From Malus domestica (Eukaryota; Streptophyta; Magnoliopsida; Rosales; Rosaceae): 64,000 nt of DNA. The position numbers and the translations under genes are program-made. The notes beneath the pieces were generated by a model. That model saw only the letters and a list, made by a program, of their open reading frames with translations. It was not told the origin of the DNA and did no database searches. How positions within the stretch are numbered: the first letter of the stretch is position 1; every line of letters begins with the position of its first letter. Below are positions 36,401-47,159 of the stretch, in pieces. The DNA lies in assembly GCF_042453785.1 (NCBI RefSeq), contig NC_091673.1, forward strand, positions 6,407,001 to 6,471,000, in the 5' to 3' direction.

Positions 36401-38226
36401 CTCACACATGCACGTTTGTGTGGTTTGTGTCAGTTCTGATTTGATTGAGGGCCCCGGCTGTCTTGTCCATTCTGAGTCTGACATTGTTGTTTCTCCTTCT
36501 CTCTAAAGTCTTAATCGAGATATGTAGAAAAAGAATGTGATATACGGTCTATTTTATTTTTTACATATTTTTTTTAATTTTTGATCGTTGGAGGATAAAT
36601 TGAAGAGATAAAAATTAACAAAAAGAATATAAGAAGTAAAAAAATATGTGGATAGCATACTCCTAAACAATATTATTGACTAAAAAATTCTCAAGTGTTT
36701 TGAAGTTTTTGATATTTTGAGTATTTTAATTTTTTATACATTTTAATAGAGGTCTAATGTTAAAATACCGAATGAGGATCTCCTCTAGATCATCTTTGCG
36801 AGGATTTCAAAGATTTTCTAATCAAATTCGTTTATCGTAAATCGTGCGGTTAGTTTTCATCAAATATTATTTATATTTAATTATAAATAAAAAAATTATA
36901 ATATTTTTAATCGTATGATATATGAAAAACGGATGTAATTGAATGATTCTTGGATCCTTACAAAGAAGATCCGGAGAGGATCCTTATCCTAAAATACCCA
37001 GAATACGCGGGTACTTTGAAGCACCCAAAACAGTCCCCTACCCACACCCTCTGTGAAAGAAAGAATGGCACCCTGTACTGTAGTGCCTTGGCAAACGAGT
37101 TCATGGTGTTGATCTTTAGGACAAAGAAAAGGTTCATGGTGTTGGTCCTTCTTCCGTTCTCTTTTTACTTTTTAATTTTTTTGGTGATATGAATTGGAGA
37201 AAGATTTCCTTGTCGCGGTACACTGCTACTGTTGTATTAAGTGGATCATACTGTGCTAGGTTTAATTTTTTTATTTCACAACCGGTTTTAGATATTGACG
37301 GTGACGGTACTATAGAAGTTACTCTTAATCCGTAGTCACAAATTTAAGTATGACACTTTTAGATAGTCACCTATACGTAATGCTTGTGCTTCAGAGTAAA
37401 CTTGAAATCTATATCCCATTTGGGAAGTTTTGATATGAGAACAAAGAAATCACGTATGTTTTATTTGCACATTGTTATTTATGCATTGCAATTGTCTACC
37501 TCGTAAAATCTACTAGTTTGTTTTCCCCAAGATGTAACGTTAGTACAACCCTCTGCTGAGAAAACAACATTGACTAGTGTAGTGGTATTACATAGCACCC
37601 TATTATCTCGATCGAAATGGATTTAATGGTTTAATTCATATAACCTGATGGACAATGTTGGTGATCAGATGAAGGTGGTGGCATGTCATCGGATGAGGAT
37701 TTCAGCGGAGGCGGAATAGATGTGCAGGAAGCTCAACAAGGAGGTGAAGATCGAGATCTCAAGGATCGGCTTATGCGTAGGTTTGGCAGTCATCTCAGCA
37801 CCTTGAAGCTCGAATTCTCCAAGAAGAAGAAGAAAGGAAAGCTGCCTAAAGAAGCAAGGCAAACGTTACTTGATTGGTGGAGTACGCATTATAAATGGCC
37901 CTATCCAACGGTACTAAACCTCTCTTCTCACGTTATAACACTTAGTTTTATAACACCACGTGACGTTACAGTCACACCTCAGTATTTTTCTCATCTTCAC
38001 CTAATAACAATGTTTGACAATCAAAATGTGGTTGTTTAGTTTCTTCCCTTGCTTTAATCTCATTCAGGAGGCTGATAAGATTGCACTGGCCGAATCAACG
38101 GGGCTAGATCAAAGGCAAATTAACAACTGGTTTATTAATCAGCGTAAGCGTCACTGGAGACCATCGGAGAACATGCAGTTTGAGGTGATGGATAATCTTA
38201 CTGGACCATTCTTTACAAATGAATGA
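30411..38226 (+). CDS. KNAT6: Class I KNOX homeobox transcription factor (KNAT6/KNAT2 type)
   Basis: Nuclear TALE homeodomain factor that keeps meristem cells undifferentiated and sets organ boundaries. Exons: 30411-30764, 30856-31005, 31108-31261, 37669-37910 and 38068-38226, all in frame, giving 352 residues. Domains in order: a short N-terminus ([10 protein letters not shown]), KNOX1 (about 90-135, ..[18 protein letters not shown]), KNOX2 (..[23 protein letters not shown]), an acidic linker, the ELK box (249-269, [12 protein letters not shown]), a run of basic residues, then a three-residue-loop homeodomain with PYP and the recognition helix [12 protein letters not shown]. Intron 3 is 6407 bases, very long for this genome. 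The start is the first in-frame ATG; an upstream open frame with a GCA-repeat has no ATG. KNAT6 is preferred to KNAT2 from phrases such as SSEAAS, GAPPEIA and KYKSDL. Confidence 0.93.
32231..32373. mobile_element. MITE family 2, copy 3 (KNOX intron)
   Basis: The ends AAGGGTAATGTT and AACATTACTCTT-like (as ..CATTACTCTT) are inverted. Inside are GATGGTTGAATTATTATTTAAG and ATTGATGATACATCATTTAA, split here only for reading. Confidence 0.6.
33375..33500. mobile_element. MITE family 2, copy 4 (KNOX intron, decayed)
   Basis: The family phrases ATGACATAGTTGTTAATGATG, TTATATGTTAATTATCATG and TTGTTGACACATCGTAAAG are present, but the terminal repeats are worn and the borders approximate. Confidence 0.45.
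34631..34771. mobile_element. MITE family 2, copy 5 (KNOX intron, best preserved)
   Basis: Inverted ends of about 35 bases: AGGGTAACGTTAGGGAGACA at the left matches the reverse complement of the right end (AGGATAATGTTAGAAAGATT). The total is about 141 bases with no coding content. The clear TIRs make it the reference copy in this window. Confidence 0.75.
36771..36986. mobile_element. MITE family 4, long terminal inverted repeats (KNOX intron)
   Basis: The left end GAGGATCTCCTCTAGATCAT pairs with the right end read backward (AGGATCCTCTCCGGATCTTC). Homology between the arms continues for about 60 bases through the GATT..AATCAAATTCGTTT part. The centre is AT-rich. It lies about 0.7 kb before exon 4. 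Confidence 0.7.
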
Positions 38227-39227
38227 GGTGCATGCATGTATATTCTCTCAAATGCTTAATTATGCTTCTTTTCCTGATAATTTATGTGTACATGATCTGG
38301 AAAATGCAAACTTTACTGACATTCGTCAATTACCCAATCTTCAAGATGATTAGGGGGATTTGATTGTAATTTGCTTCAATGTATACTCTATGGAATTTGA
38401 CCACGGTTGATAATGAATGAAATGCTTACATACCCTTGCTATCACTTGCAAATGATCTGGGCTCAAAACGCAAAACTCTTATTAATAAGTGCAAATATGA
38501 GCTTAACCAAGTTTACTAGAATAACGCTCTCATTCTTTTGCGCTCAAACTCGGATTTTGATATCATAGTTTAGATAATTCAGTGCAAAATATAACTTATA
38601 TTGAAGAAGAAAAAAAAAAAAAAACCCTAATATGTAGGCCCTAAAAGGTATACGAACTATAATCAACCAAGAAAAGTGATTAAAAGCCATTTACATTTTC
38701 ATTTGATTTATTTTTCTCTTGCAATTATTGTTAGAGGCTATGAGATCGAATATTCACTTTATTGATCAGAAAAAACCAGGTGGAATATGTTTACTTATAT
38801 AGAATGAGTACTGATGTGATTTTGATTGTTGACCTTCTAAGTGTTTATGAACACATAGAAATTAAACAAAGTGTGGGTTTTCACGTAACAATCCATATTC
38901 CAATAGTTCACAATTTAGGCATGTCAATTCCTTCTTTCCTTCTCCAATTCATGACTTCCTCATTCAAGTAACTAGACACGTCATAAAATTTTGAATAACA
39001 AAGCGGTTTATGATTGGTGGGCCCATGTCAAGCTACACTTCTAATTTGAGTCCATGCATCACTATTGGGCTTAGGCAGATATTGCTTACCAACATTGGGC
39101 TTACTTTGGAACCGACGACCCATAATTTACCGGATTCCAACTTTCATGAATCGGGCCCTCTTATCCGATCCCTGATCTCAGAACGCGCGTCTACCCGTTG
39201 TTGTTTCAGTAACTGACGCTAACTGTC
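38227..39227. other. KNOX 3' flank and MENG upstream region
   Basis: No further gene. The stretch from about 38938 to 39227 is the part repeated upstream of the second MENG copy (61959-62526, there interrupted by a SINE), so the duplication included the MENG promoter. Confidence 0.7.
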
Positions 39228-40864
39228 ATGGCTTCGCTCTTCCGTTCTCAGCCGGTCAGCGCCTACCCAGTTTTCGGTTCAGACGCAGTCCGGTCCGGTC
39301 CTCCAGGACCTCCACCGCACGCCAGGCGCTCTTCAACCGCATTGCCCCTGTCTATGATAACGTTCGATTCTCTCCTCTCTCTTTTTTTTCTTAAATTGTA
39401 GTGTCACTTTTTCTTTCTTTGTTAATATTTATACAGTTTTTAGCTAAATGATTTGTTGAGCTTGGGTCAGCATCGAATATGGAAAAGAATGGCAGTTTTG
39501 TGGAGCGGGTAAACATTAAAATTAACATTTTTTTTTGGCTCTATTTTTGGGTGGAATATATATATTTGGGTCCCCGAATTTCAAGTTTTTGAATTTTGGG
39601 TTGCAGAGCAAAAATGGGAGCGTTTGTGTTGGATTTTTGCAGTGGAAGTGGGGATTTAGCGTTTCTCTTATCTGAGAAAGTTGGCTCCAATGGCAAGGTT
39701 TGTTCTTTGTTGTAATTGGCCTGAAAGATTGGTAATTTAATTTTAATATGAGCTGATGTTTGTGATTGGGATAGTAAAATTTGGCTGCATTGGCAGGTGA
39801 TTGGTCTCGATTTCTTGAAAGAGCAGTTGTCAATTGCTTCGTCGCGGCAAAAGTTGAAGTCGAAAGCCTGCTGCTTGAACATTGAGTGAGCACTGGTAAA
39901 TCTAGTGGTCAATCAACTAAAAATGTTTGAACTTTAACTCATGATGTTAGAAATGTTTTGTTTTATTATGTGAAACTCTTTAATAGATACTAAATTACTG
40001 ATCAGCATTACATTACTGAGAATAATCGATCATGTTATGCATTGCATCTTGTTAGGTGGGTTGAAGGTGATGCAACTGATTTGCCGTTTTCTGACCGTCA
40101 CTTTGATGCCATCACTATGGGTTATGGGCTAAGAAATGTAGTAGACAAATATAAGGCCATGGAGGAAATGTTTAGAGTTTTGAAAGCAGGTTCCATTCTC
40201 TCGCTTTCGATTGATGATGATGTAGTCCTGGGTAGGTCACTTTTTTCTCATTTTTCCTCGGCATTACAGGCTCGAGGGTATCAATCCTTGATTTCAATAA
40301 AAGCACCAATCCAGTTGTGTCTGCAGTTCAGGTACTCAACCAGATACAATAAGTTTTTGCCTTGTAACGCGTACACCAATTTCCCGTTATGTTTTATTGT
40401 CGCAGACAAGTGCTGAATGCTTCAGGAACTTTTGCTAGGAATTGATGATTGACAATCTTGTTGTCCCAGTGGCTTCTGGTTTTGGACTTGAGGAGGATTA
40501 CAAGTATTTAAAGAGCTCAGTCATGGCATTCCTGCCAGGTGCATTTTCCTCGCTTTAACTCTTTATTTTTATGGCATATGCACCACACGATATTTCTATC
40601 TGTTTAAGCTCTCTTTGTACTATTGTGTTTATACGTTGTATCTTCAAATTTCATGAAATCTTGGGAATTGTTCTGTTTGGAGGCCTTTAGGCATGGCCTT
40701 AATAAATGGTTAAGTGGATAATAGGTTACTAGTTTGTTGATTAAAATCTTTTTGTGAACACAGGGGACGAGTTGGAGAACCTGGCTTTAGACGTAGGTTT
40801 TTCCAATGCCAGATATTATGAGATTGGCAGAAGCCTCATTGGGAACTTAGTAGCCACACGATAG
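39228..40864 (+). pseudogene. MENG: MENG (demethylphylloquinone/naphthoquinone methyltransferase), transit-peptide exon frameshifted
   Basis: UbiE/COQ5-family SAM methyltransferase for the methylation step of phylloquinone (vitamin K1) synthesis in plastids. Exons: 39228-39361, 39444-39508, 39607-39697, 39797-39885, 40056-40189, 40270-40331, 40439-40538 and 40764-40864. Exons 2-8 join in one frame to the stop, with RQALFNRIAPVYDN entering from exon 1. Visible motifs are LNDLLSLGQHRIWK, the SAM loop VLDFCSGSGDLA (usual form LDLCCGSG), the DAITMGYGLRNV motif and the end IGNLVATR. The ATG at 39228 is out of frame with the domain. Against the copy at 62527, ten bases are missing after ATGGCTTCGCT. 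No in-frame upstream ATG was found before a stop. It is either a pseudogene, a gene with an unseen upstream start, or a sequence error; the substitutions in conserved motifs favour decay. Confidence 0.8.
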
Positions 40865-41287
40865 TTTGATTCATGTATATGCTGTTTCAAATTGTGTCTT
40901 AGTGAACACAAAGTATGTGCCTTCGGGAAATAAGAAAAATGTTGTGCCTCATACATTTCTTTTCAATTATTCTTTCATAGTTGTGAACATCAATCTTTAA
41001 GACCATTTCTGATGATCAATTTTACTTCTACAAATGAGAACAAAAATATTGCTCACTGTCTGGCTCTGAAAACTGAGAAAAAATATTTTATTTTTTTTGA
41101 TCTCTGGCTCAACCATTCTCACTATATCTACAAATCCTCGAATGCCATTTGTACTTCGTCTCAGTTACTCAAACTTGACGTATTCTCTGACTGAGCTGAG
41201 CAGGGGCAAGTAGCAGCCTGAGATTCCTCAGCTCCTTCATAGGAGAACTTAGTTGCAAGCCCTGGAATTTTTGAAACCTTTCGTTTT

Positions 41288-41514
41288 TGTTAATATGTAT
41301 GCAGATATATCAGATAGAGAGAATTATCAAGAACTTAGAGAGAGAAAGTAAGAAGAGAGAGAGAGATGAATATCTTGTGTTGAATATTACTTACTCATGA
41401 AGTCATTACATTTAGACTTATATAGAAGCTCAAATACATGTAACAAACTAACTAACTAAATGCACAATCTATTGACAAGTGTCATAATCCCACACACTAA
41501 TATATATCCTAATA
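41288..41514 (-). repeat. 3' LTR of the Copia element
   Basis: 227 bases, TGTTAATATG...CCTAATA on the plus strand, nearly identical to 46910-47134. The last bases have changed from the CTAACA seen in the other copy. Confidence 0.9.
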
Positions 41515-42730
41515 TCCCCCCTCAATCTTAGGTTTGGATGAACCAAGTATGAGATTGGTACAATGAGACCGAAACAAAGGAGAACTAAGTCCTTTTGTTA
41601 GTATATCCGCATACTGCTCCCTGGAAGATACAAATTGAACCATGAGACGATGTTTGGCAACCCGTTCACGCACAAAATGAACATCTATCTCAATGTGTTT
41701 CGTACGCTGATGTTGAACAGGATTGAAGGACCAGGCTATGGTGGACAAATTGTCACAAAAGAGAACTGAAGCTGTTGGAAGTTTGATGTGCAAAAACTGA
41801 AAAGCTGTTGGATCCAATCAAGTTCAGCGGAAGTGGAAGACATAGCCCGATATTCCGCCTCTGTAGAGGATTGTGACACGGTATTCTGCTTCTTAGATGA
41901 CCAGGAAATGGGATTGCCACCTAAAAACACAATTAAGCCCGTTGTAGATCTTCGATCATTAGGGTTGCTAGCCCAATTTGCATCACTAAAAGCTTTTAAC
42001 TGTAAGTCACTAGCAGAATATGATATACCAAAGGTCATAGTACCCTTTAAGTATCGCAATATTCTCTTGACTGCAGTGTAGTGAGAAATCATAGGGGCTT
42101 GCATAAACTGACACACTTGATGAACAGAAAAAGCAATATCCGGTCTGGTGAAAGTAAGATACTGCAATACACCTACTATACTTCGATAAGCTGCAAGATT
42201 GTTAAAAGGAGAACCATCATCCTTGAGTAATCGATTGTAAGGCAAGCAAGGTGTATCACACGACTTGCAATCAACCATTTCTGATTTCTGTAATAACTCT
42301 TGTATATACTTGGTCTGAGACAAGAAAAAACATGTACCAATTCGATCAATTTGGATGCCAAGGAAGTAGTGCAGATTTCCCAGATCTTTAATATCAAATT
42401 CAACTGTAAGAGAGTCAATGACTTGTTGAATGACAGAAAAAGCACTGCCGATGACAATTATGTCATCAACATAGAGTAGTAAAATCACAATCTCAGTACC
42501 AATATGCTTAACAAACAGAGAAGAATCAGCATAAGTGGAAGCAAAACCAAGAGAAGGCAGAAAATTGGTGAACCTTTCATTCCATGCCCTTGGGGCCTGT
42601 TTCAAACCATATAAAGATTTGTGCAGTTTACATACAAACTCAGGATGAGTTGGATCTTCAAACCCCGGAGGCTGAGCCATATATACCTCTTCGTGTAACA
42701 AGCCATGTAAGAAGGCATTTTTAACATCGA
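41509..42730 (-). pseudogene. Copia reverse transcriptase and RNase H (broken)
   Basis: The RT motifs [13 protein letters not shown] and [10 protein letters not shown] are present, as are the RNase H motifs SDANWA...DRRSTTG and [11 protein letters not shown]. The frame shifts near 41740-41810, after which the C-terminal part (DILTKGL) continues to a stop at 41509. At about 42729 a TAG replaces the glutamine expected before [10 protein letters not shown]. Confidence 0.88.
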
Positions 42731-43921
42731 GCTACCTTAACGACCAATTAAAATGTGCAGCCAAAGCTAGTATTAATCGAATAGTAGTAGGTTTGATGAC
42801 AGGGCTAAAAGTTTCCCCATAATCCAGTCCAGGTTCTTGACTAAAGCCCTTGGCTACCAGCCGAGCTTTATGCCTGGAAATAGAACCATCAGAGTTCTTC
42901 TTAAGCTTGAAAATCCATTTGCAGCCCACTAAGTTTTTTCTGAAAAGGTAATGGAACCAAACTCCAAGTTTCTTGAGTATGCAGTGCTTCAATCTCTTCT
43001 TGCATAGCTTTATACCAAACATGGACCTTAATGGCAGATTTATAAGTTGCAGGCTCACACAGTGACAAATCAACATAACTGGAATCACTAAGAGTGCTGA
43101 GGAAAGCTTTCTTCTTAACAATACCATTCTTGCTCCGAGTTTGCATAGGATGCATATTTAAATGAGCAATAGGCAACATTGGTTGTGGATGATTAGGACT
43201 AAACTCAGGATCCACAGGGAGTAAGGAGGAAGAGCTTGCTGAGACAGTAATGGACTGAGGAGATGAAGCATCTGTGGGATTCAAAGTAGAAGAGTCTAGG
43301 GTGGAAAGTGTTTGAGGAGGTATGACATATGGTATTGGTGCAGCTGCTAAGGGTAGTGAAGGATGAATATCAGAAGATGCAGGTGATGAGGCACATGCTA
43401 TGACACACTTAGACTGAGCTAGCAATTGTTGATATGGAAAAATGGATTCATCAAACACAACATGCCGAGATATAAAGATCCTCCCCTTCAAGACATCAAA
43501 ACAAATAAAGCCTTTATATTTAGAGGCATACCCCAGAAAAACACACTGAGTAGTTTTAGGTTGTAATTTGGAAGTGTTATAGGGCTTTAGTAAAGGAAAA
43601 CACGAACACCTAAAAACTCTAAGATGAGTAATCACAGGAGATTTACCAAATAGTAACTCAAATGGAGACTTATGATTTAAAACTGGTGTAGGCATCCTAT
43701 TGATTAAATAGGCAGCAACCTGACAAGCAAAAGACCAAAACTGAGAAGGAAGCTTAGCATATTGCAGCAAGGTAACAGTAGTTTCTATAAGATGCCTATG
43801 TTTTCGTTCGGCTAAGCCGTTTTGCTCAGGAGTGTATGGACAAGAAATTTGATGTAACATCCCTTTGACTTTGAGAAAAGCTTGTAGTTTATGACTTATA
43901 TACTCTCCCCCACCATCTGTT
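42731..43921 (-). pseudogene. Copia integrase C-terminal part and linker (broken)
   Basis: It starts at TDGGGEY with PYTPEQNGLAERKHRHL, the conserved integrase end, followed by the polyprotein linker and the CKWIFKLK...ARLVAKGF approach to RT. A frameshift lies near 42930-42945. The upstream half of integrase is separated from it by the solo LTR. Confidence 0.85.
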
Positions 43922-44577
43922 TGTAGTACTTTTATGCGCAAACGGAAGCGAATTATAACAAAGTACCTAATATCCATGTTGTAGGTGAAAGCTAAAACAA
44001 ACAATCTCAAACTAACACAAGAGATTTACGTGGTTCGGCGTAAAGTCTACTCCACGGGCGAAGCACGGCGATGAATTTCACTAAACAAATGGAGATTACA
44101 AAAGAGTGTTTAAACTTTCACAACCCAAATCCCACAAATTACGAACCCTAAACCAAACGAGTAGAGAATCCAAAGCTAACGGAGAAGATTCTCCCAAATT
44201 GCTCTCTAACTCACAAACTCACAAATTGACTCTCACCAAATTTGCCAAATGAATGAGTCATGAATTTGCCACACTTATGACTCCAAACAGTGACCTCCAT
44301 CCAAAACCAAAATAGAGAAAAGCTCTCTAAACCATGATGAGGCACACTAAATACACTAACCCTAAGGTCCTATTTATAGTGCATAGGACTTAGGTTACAA
44401 TAAGAATCCTAATAGGAAATAAATCCAAATCCTAATCAAATAGGTAATTAACAAAATCTCTTCATCAAGGAAACTAACTAAGAAGTCAAAACCAAACCCA
44501 AATAGGACACCAAAACCAAATAGGTAACACAAACCTAATTTATTGCATCATCCTAATTTTGAGCCAAAAACCCAACA
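43922..44577 (-). mobile_element. Solo LTR (656 bp) nested in Copia integrase
   Basis: The ends are TGTAGTACTT...AACCCAACA on the plus strand (TGTTGGG...TACTACA on minus) with a perfect 5-base duplication CTGTT at 43917-43921 and 44578-44582. A TATA-type site CTATAAATAG lies on the minus strand near 44371-44380. Removing the insert restores the integrase phrase IKILQTDGGG, which fixes the borders. No internal region remains. Confidence 0.85.
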
Positions 44578-45380
44578 CTGTTTGCAAAATCTTAATGGTT
44601 GCAGAAAACTGAGCTTTAACAAAGGCATAAAAGGAGACAAATGTATCAAAAAAGTCAGATTTATTTATAAGTGGGAACACCCAACAAAATCTAGTACATT
44701 CATCAATGATAGTTACATAGAATTTGAAACCATCAATTGAATTATAGGGTGCAGGGCCCCAAAGATCACTGTGTACAACTTCAAAAGGTATTTGATATTG
44801 ATGAGTACTAGATTGAAAAGGCAATTTTGTAAACTTTCCTTCTAGGCAACTATGACAGACTATTGGTACATCATCCTTGGAACACCTAATATTAGCTTTA
44901 TTTAGTATAGTAGAAACAATATTATTGGTAGGGTGACCTAACCTACTATGCCAACGAGATGAACTAATGAGCTGTCCCAGATATGCAGAAACCATGATGT
45001 TTGGCAAGGGATGGGATGGGATAAAGTCCATTACTGCATAGCCCTTTGTAGAGGATCCTCCCTGTGGCCTTGTCTTGAATCCAAAAACAGAATGCATCAA
45101 AAATCAACCAGCAGTTGTTATCAAGACAGATTCTATGCACTGATAATAGATTCTGAGACAATTTGGGCACATATAAAACAGAATTTAATTTGATAGGATG
45201 AACTGGTGTATGAATAACAGTGCTGCCAACATGAGATACTGTCAAACCTTCTCCATTAGCAGTTTGAACGGTCTCATTGGTTGGATATGGAGAGGCTAAA
45301 GACAAGTTACTGAGATCAGTGGTCATGTGATTCGTAGCCCTAGAATCAGCAAGCCAAAGTTGAGGGGAAGGCTGAGAGGA
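44578..45380 (-). pseudogene. Copia GAG-pre-integrase and integrase N-terminal half
   Basis: The protease/pre-integrase stretch (LNSVLYVPKLSQNLLSV) is followed by the HHCC zinc-binding part (WHSRLGHP...CHSCLEGK) and HSDLWGPAP of the catalytic core. The frame changes once between the two overlapping open pieces near 45000-45100. It ends where the solo LTR entered. Confidence 0.85.
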
Positions 45381-46650
45381 AGATGCCTAAGAAGATGATG
45401 AAACCATTGTATGCATGGCTTGCATTGCAGGCTGAGAAGGAAACTGAGGTGCTGAAGGAGCATAGGAATACGGAGCCATGGATGGTTGATGTGGACCAAT
45501 GTATGAAGGACCCTTATCATTGTAAAAGCAAAACCAAGTTGTGTGGTTATTCTTTCCACAAATCTGACAACTAGATTTATCCACTGTCTTGGAGTGACAA
45601 AATGGTGCAGTATGACCATATGCATTACATAACTGACAAAACACAGATTGAGCAAAAGGCACGGCTAGAGATGGACCAAGAACACCGGAAGTAGGGACAA
45701 GAGTCTGATTAAAGAACTGTTGTCTTGATGCAGGATACCGATACCCTGGATTGAACTTTCCTTTACCCTTCTGCCTATTATTGGTAAACTGTCTGAAACC
45801 ACCATTATGACCATTAGATGATCCATTATATGAACTATAAGACACATGACCAGGATGAGATTGAGTATGATAAGAGGAAGACTTAGGTTCAGATATGACA
45901 TTGGTATTGGCAACCATGGCAGACAAAAACTGAGATGAGACATTGCTCTCCACAATTAGTTCTTCTGCGAGTAATTGAGACCTAAAGTCTTTAAGAGAAA
46001 TGACACTTTCCCTTCCTCGAATAACACATCGAAAAGTATTGTACTCAAGAGGTAAGCCATTGAGTACCAATATGACAATATCCTCATCAGCAAAGTAAAC
46101 TCCAGCAGCAGACAAGTAATCTCGAGCCTCCTTAATTTGCTGCAAATATTTAGACACAGAATCTGATCGTTTCTTAATGGTTTGCAGATTTGATTTCATC
46201 TGAAATATGCTGGTTCTTGAAACAGTAGAAAACTGTTCTTTCAATCGATTCCAAAGATCACAGGCACTAGAACTTCCAATAACACATGAAATGGAAGCAG
46301 GTGATAAAGTTGCACTAATCAGTTGCATCAATGCTCGATCATGCAGTTTCCAAACAACGTATGCATCATTCTCAATTTGAGAAGAAGAATTACCAGATAC
46401 TATACCAAATTCACTTGAATTAACAAGAAATCGAGGATGACAGAGATTAGAACCATCAACAAACTGCATAATCCCATGACCTTTCTAACAACAATTGCAT
46501 TTGAAATTGCCAATTCAAGTAATTTGTATCATCAAGCTTAATATTCACAGAAGTAGGAATTGTGGAAATAAGAGCAGTAATTGGAGATTGAAGAATCTGA
46601 AGTTGTGATGCAGTTACCATATTCGCAATTTTCGAAGAACAACTTGTCAC
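45381..46650 (-). pseudogene. Copia gag with CCHC knuckle
   Basis: The start is LDDTNYLNWQFQM, the UBN2-type gag head, then a frameshift near 46460-46490, then a long open part to 45387. Two Cys/His clusters occur, CQLCNAYGHTAPFC and CQICGKNNHTTWFC, the second fitting the CX2CX4HX4C knuckle. The gag is nearly intact apart from the shift. Confidence 0.85.
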
Positions 46651-46909
46651 TTAGACACCAAAACAAACACCTGGTGTGCAGCAAAGATTCAACACAACGT
46701 CAAAGATCCCAACTTGCAGCAAACCCTAGAAATGGAGAGAAGAAGAAGAGTGCACTCGTACAGAGAAAGAACACAAGCACGAGTAGCAACAAAGCCGAGA
46801 AACGGAGAGAAGAAGACTGGCAATCGTAGAGGTTATATCAATTTGGAGAAGCGAAAGTAATCAGAAGGATCGAACAGAGTAGCGTTAGCTGATCCGGCGA
46901 TTCATACCA

Positions 46910-47134
46910 TGTTAATATGTATGCAGATATATCAGAAAGAGAATTATCAAGAACTTAGAGAGAGAAAGTAAGAAGAGAGAGAGAGATGAATATCTTGTGT
47001 TGAATATTACTTACTCATGAAGTCATTACATTTAGACTTATATAGAAGCTCAAATACATGTAACAAACTAACTAACTAAATGCACAATCTATTGACAAGT
47101 GTCATAATCCCACACACTAATATATATCCTAACA
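46910..47134 (-). repeat. 5' LTR of the Copia element
   Basis: 225 bases, TGTTAATATG...CCTAACA, ending 25 bases before the CRK2 stop codon. The element therefore inserted just downstream of CRK2, in the same orientation. Confidence 0.9.
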
Positions 47135-47159
47135 GTTTTCACTTTTCACCATGTTGTGA

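Larger units (their letters stand above)
31262..37668 (+). other. 6.4 kb intron 3 of the KNOX gene
   Basis: It starts at a GT followed at once by a CT microsatellite (31268-31292); another CT run lies at 31568-31588. It holds MITEs at 32231-32373, 33375-33500, 34631-34771 and 36771-36986, and a diverged direct repeat of roughly 85-95 bases at 35120-35290. No second gene is visible inside. KNOX introns are known to hold control elements in several plants, but none can be identified here by eye. Confidence 0.75.
41288..47134 (-). mobile_element. Ty1/Copia LTR retrotransposon, coding region broken
   Basis: LTRs at 41288-41514 and 46910-47134 differ only by a short indel and about two substitutions. 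A perfect 5-base target duplication GTTTT flanks the element (41283-41287 and 47135-47139). Reading on the minus strand, the order is gag, zinc knuckle, integrase, reverse transcriptase and RNase H, the Copia order. Several frameshifts and a stop disable it. A solo LTR of another family sits inside integrase (43922-44577). The polypurine tract is next to 41514. The primer site begins TGGTAT at about 46909 but then departs from the usual sequence. Confidence 0.92.
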
